This document shows, one piece after another, positions 60,526 to 64,000 of a stretch of DNA of 64,000 nt (position 1 is the stretch's first letter; every line of letters begins with the position of its first letter). The notes beneath the pieces are model-generated. The model was not told the origin of the DNA and searched no databases. It saw nothing but the letters and a program-made list of their open reading frames with translations. Location of the stretch: positions 868,001 through 932,000 of the forward strand of contig NC_060105.1 in the NCBI RefSeq assembly GCF_021155765.1, in the 5' to 3' direction. This stretch comes from Diprion similis. Its lineage: Eukaryota; Arthropoda; Insecta; Hymenoptera; Diprionidae. Position numbers and translations under genes: made by a program.

Positions 60526-60531
60526 AATAAA
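60526..60531 (+). terminator. Candidate poly(A) signal, EXOC3
   Basis: AATAAA lies 9 bases downstream of the TGA stop. A further A/T-rich TTATTAAAAA run near 60575 could serve instead. Confidence 0.45.
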
Positions 60532-61044
60532 TAACTTACGTCTTGTACAGAAATTTGTTTAGTAATTAATAATGTTTATTAAAAATGGAAAAGATCTTTC
60601 GTTTCACCACTCTATCTCACTCCCCAGAGCTAGCTCTACGAAACATTAGTGGCAGAAATTGTGGAGAGAGGCATTGACGAGTTTATCAGTTAAGCCGATA
60701 AGTGTGAATTCTGTAATGCCGGCAAAATTGTGATTTCTTCTATAAAACATAATATCATTTGTTACTGATATCACAACTTGAAACATTTTATCTTATTCTA
60801 AAAAAATAATCACACTAATATAGTGTGTTTATTGTTTTTCGATTTGAAAAAACAGCCGTTTGACAGCTGCGTACAGCACGCATTTTGCAAGGAGACGGTA
60901 GTGTGTTCTAACCTCAAAAACCCACGTCTGCAGTGGCGTGAGCTGAGAAGCGTCACTGAATCAAAGATATCCTCCTTGAAGAGACAATAATTAATGAGAA
61001 AGTGAAGTACTTAAACAATTGTGGTGTCGAAAAATATTTCTACA
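60532..61044 (+). promoter_or_regulatory. Intergenic interval and probable promoter of VPS72
   Basis: About 510 bases between EXOC3 and VPS72. The first part is likely EXOC3 3' UTR. The last 150 bases before the ATG contain no TATA box. They include GACAGCTG (an E-box-like word) near 60860 and CCTCAAAAACCCACGTC near 60915. No coding sequence is visible. Promoter activity is inferred from position only. Confidence 0.35.
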
Positions 61045-62773
61045 ATGGCATCGACGAGAGAGAGGCGTTCCAATGCTGGGAATAAAATGGCAAGATTACT
61101 TAACGAAGAAGAAGAGGATGATTTCTATAAAACTACGTACGGAGGGTTCGAAGAAGTCGAGCAGGATAATGATTACATGTAAGTTAGATCGGAATTTGTA
61201 TTGATAAACATTTTGTTTGATATTTTCATAGAATCAATATTTCATTATAATGTTATTGAAGACTCAGGGAAGAGGACGAAGGCGAGGATGAAGTGGACTC
61301 AGATTTTAGTATAGACGAAAATGACGAGCCTGTTTCTGATCCCGAACAAGAAGGACCTAAGAAAAAACGACGCCTTGTCACAAAGGCATATAAAGAACCT
61401 AAACCTACCTCAGCACAGTCACATTCTACTCCTAAAGAGAAAAAGACTAAGACACCAAGGCAGCGCCGAACTTCTATTGACAATTCAGGTACATCAGGAA
61501 ATATCAATGGTGATAAATATGATGATAGCGATTCGATCAGCATTATTTATAACTTCATGCCAAACTGCTACACCTGTTTTGTCTTATAGAGAGAAAATCC
61601 ATTCGTCGTTCTACTGCTGCAAAGTCGGCAGCAACTCAAAGGCGACTCAAAGAGAGAAATGAGGATTTGAAGAGAAAAGTTAAGACTGTAAAGTACGATG
61701 TTTGGAAGCCGACGCAGGAAGAACTGTTAGAGGAAGCCCTCATTACGGAGGAAATAAATTTAAAATCGTTAGGTAATTATTACCACTCTTGGCAAATAAG
61801 AGGACATAATTGTCAATGCCGATGGACGATTGTTCAACTTATACCTTTAACATATTTTGACAGAAAAATACCAAAAGCTAGAGAATGAGAAGAAAAATAC
61901 AAGGACAGTGCGAAAGACAAATGTTGGCCCTATTATACGTTACCAATCTTTGTCTATGCCTGTTTTGATGCTGTCTGATACACAAGCTGACAAAGATGAG
62001 GAAAAAATTAATGTCGAAGCTGATGATGAAAAAAATACTACTAATACAACCAGCAATATTGTAGAACCTGGATCATCGCCTCCCTTGTCTGAGAAACAGT
62101 AAGAGATTGGTCATTATTTGTGTAAAGCCCCTTACAATATAAAAATAGCAATAAAAAAACAAAAAAGTTCGTAACTGCCGTAGTTCTAACTACTTTCAAA
62201 ATTATTTTACAGGGAAATAATGGATCATCAAAAAACTATTGACAGTGCCAACAAAGATCCACCTATCAAGCCGAAGGGAGAGTCGAGCTCAGCTCCTGAT
62301 CCAACCGAAAGTCAAATCATCCATGAAGATACAGGTTCTAAATACGAGAGAACTTTCATCACATTTGAAAATGACCGGCTTTTTACAGAAGCTTTCAAAC
62401 GTACACCTGCTCCTCGGCCCTCACTAAAATCTCTCTGCGCAATTACGAGGTACAGACTTTCTACATTCATGTATTACTCTTGAAGCTTATTGTTTTGAAA
62501 GAGTTAACTATTAATACAATGTATTTTGTGAATGATTTCAGACTTCCTGCACGGTATATGGATCCAGTGACACAGCTACCATACAGAAATATACAAATGT
62601 TTAGAATATTAAGAGAAGCGTATTATCAACAACTGGAATCTCGTGCAGAGACAAATGATGCTACTCAGAATCCTGAATTGGCACGGTGGCTTGAATGGCG
62701 ACAAAAAAACCGACGTAATAATAACAGAAATACGGTTCGTCTGGAACCTGCTTCAGTGTCGCAGGCATCTTAG
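61045..62773 (+). CDS. VPS72: VPS72 / YL-1, H2A.Z-binding chromatin remodelling subunit
   Basis: A nuclear subunit of SRCAP/TIP60 (SWR1-type) complexes that delivers the H2A variant H2A.Z. Exons are 61045-61178, 61268-61488, 61590-61772, 61864-62098, 62213-62449 and 62542-62773, with all phases consistent and 413 residues (human about 364). The N terminus has the YL1 signature RERRSNAGNKMARLL, then DDFYKTTYGGF, followed by an acidic segment (residues about 46-75) and a basic patch (PKKKRRL). The C-terminal YL1 domain (about 325-375) has SLCAITRLPARYMDPVTQLPY split by the last intron. The middle segment (about 200-300) is low complexity, Asp/Glu/Lys/Thr-rich, and accounts for the extra length. 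AATAAA at 63102-63107 is a likely poly(A) signal. Confidence 0.95.
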
Positions 62774-63120
62774 CTGATCCTTCTCGTCAATCGCTATTCC
62801 TTGTAGCCTTGAACATTCTTTTGTCATATGATTTGACGTGCCACTGGATAATTTTATCAAATGCCTGCTGCAGTATTTTGGTACGGAAAGGAGAATGAAA
62901 ATCAAAAACCCGAAGCAATTTACTACACTTTCTCTTTTGAAAATGAGGAAATTGCTGCTACTCTGTTGGGTAAATGAGATCCTTCGGAAGATTTTAAGAA
63001 ATGGGATTGGATAGTAAAAAAATCTATTTTTCAAACGAATGGAACGAGTTTCAATGGTTTTTATTGTTTTTTTTTCTTTTAATTTTTATCATTTTTTTTT
63101 TAATAAAGCTTTGCCACTTC
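62774..63120 (+). other. 3' UTR of VPS72
   Basis: Non-coding sequence after the TAG stop, with T-rich tracts at 63060-63100 and AATAAA at 63102-63107 followed by a GC dip. The short minus-strand frame at 62753-63034 is a shadow with no recognisable motif. Confidence 0.55.
63102..63107 (+). terminator. Poly(A) signal AATAAA, VPS72
   Basis: A canonical hexamer about 330 bases after the stop codon, downstream of a T-rich tract. Confidence 0.6.
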
Positions 63121-63391
63121 ACATTATCTAGTAGAATAAGTTAAAGTTTTTCTGTTTTCATATTATTTATTGCTAAAATGCAAATTTATCATTTACCTAC
63201 ATGGATTGAATCAGGAAACCACAATCAGCACTAAGACGTTTTCTATTTGATACAACGAAAGAGACGTCTTTATTTCAATATGAATAAAATTAAATGTGTA
63301 GAAAAAAAAATTAAGTATGTAATTGTAATTAATAATAAGGTTAGTAAATTACGCATATCATAAGGTTTTCATAACAGTGTGTTTAATTTCT

Positions 63392-63530
63392 TCATTTTTT
63401 TTTTTCAAGATTTTTTTCCTTCATTTCTTCTAAAGCATGTTTCGTATAATAATTAGGATTTGTTAATCTCTCGTGTAGTGCGCGAAGTCTAGACATATCA
63501 ATTTCCACAACGATTTTATTCGCTGTTGCC
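63392..63530 (-). CDS. Possible C-terminal exon of an unidentified minus-strand gene (partial)
   Basis: Read on the minus strand, about 45 codons end in TGA at 63394-63392. They encode a helical-looking, charged tail with NKIVVEIDMSRLRAL, LTNPNYYTKHALEEM and a Lys-rich end. A minus-strand AATAAA (TTTATT at 63269-63274) lies about 120 bases beyond the stop, as expected for a 3' UTR. Against it, the upstream border lacks a good pyrimidine tract (CAACAG near 63523 is the best acceptor), and I recognise no family. The rest of the gene would lie beyond 64,000. Could equally be a chance open frame. Confidence 0.3.
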
Positions 63531-64000
63531 TTTGCTTCGATTTATTTCATTCACTTCAAGTCATTCTATTTTACGACAAAGATGGTTCCCGCAATCCGCA
63601 ACGCGTCTACACGCGTATCAAACCAATCCATCACTTATCTGTACACACTCAAAATATCTTCCTGGTCGCATTCTTAAATTAAATTTAAATATCTACGTGA
63701 AATTGTTCATTGTTTTTTACCTTTGTTTTTTCTTTTTTAATTGATAGATATTTCACACGATTCTGGACACGAAGCTGTTTGTAAAAATAAACTCGAAAAG
63801 CATACAGTTTAGTGCTTGCGCGTATCATTTTATTTTAATTCTACTACGTGCGCGCGAGAGCAAGTAGTGATCAACATGGAGTCATTCCCATCTTCGTCGT
63901 TTCTTCTTTATTGATATTTAGTATTTCTATTACGACGTCTGCTCTGCACAATTATCATCATAATTGTGTTATTATTTATAAATTGTTTATAGTATATGTA
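63531..64000. other. A/T-rich terminal stretch, nothing identified
   Basis: No supported gene. A 72-residue plus-strand frame (63526-63744) runs into poly-T and has no motifs. The sequence could be an intron of the possible minus-strand gene. Confidence 0.4.

Noticed and set aside
1..64000. CRISPR arrays, bacterial operons, viral or toxin genes
   Set aside because: Direct repeats found are microsatellites without spacers. All recognised genes are spliced or intronless eukaryotic housekeeping or adaptor genes. No viral replication or capsid domain and no toxin family was recognised.

Overview
The window is a stretch of an animal nuclear genome. All recognisable genes are eukaryotic, are split by GT-AG introns (with one intronless exception), and encode proteins closest to insect and vertebrate families. 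High CpG, abundant simple repeats and mixed giant and tiny introns fit an insect, perhaps a hymenopteran, but the order assignment is an inference.

Positions 1-54,400 are dominated by one plus-strand gene whose 5' end is not recognisable here. It encodes a PTB-then-SH2 adaptor resembling vertebrate SH2D5. Recognisable coding starts at 19,295 with a 75-base exon, jumps about 13.8 kb to 33,134-33,280, then about 17.2 kb to 50,500, and finishes as six compact exons ending at 52,861, with a 3' UTR of about 1.5 kb. Bases 1-19,294 and both giant introns contain no other gene I can support. They hold microsatellites (AT, GA, GGAAC, GCGAC, TCAAG, CTT, CTTT, CTG and others) and several long inverted repeats that could be MITE-like foldback elements or hairpin RNA loci (11.43-11.57, 16.67-17.16, 31.02-31.11 and 48.99-49.32 kb).

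Positions 54,400-63,120 are gene dense. DCAF13 (SOF1-like WD40 protein of the small-subunit processome) runs on the minus strand, 57,908 to 54,525, in seven exons, tail to tail with the PTB-SH2 gene. Its second intron contains a complete five-exon deoxyribose-phosphate aldolase gene (DERA) on the opposite strand, 55,995-57,222. A 338-base shared promoter interval separates DCAF13 from the divergent, intronless exocyst subunit gene EXOC3/Sec6 (58,247-60,517). VPS72/YL-1, the H2A.Z chaperone subunit of SWR1/SRCAP-type remodellers, follows in six exons (61,045-62,773). A possible terminal exon of another minus-strand gene lies at 63,392-63,530.

The genes do not form a pathway. They are housekeeping functions (ribosome biogenesis, deoxynucleoside catabolism, exocytosis, chromatin remodelling) packed beside one long signalling-adaptor gene. 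I found no clear novel multi-gene system. The most notable points are the nested antisense DERA gene, the structured foldback sequences and the PTB-SH2 gene with its very long introns.
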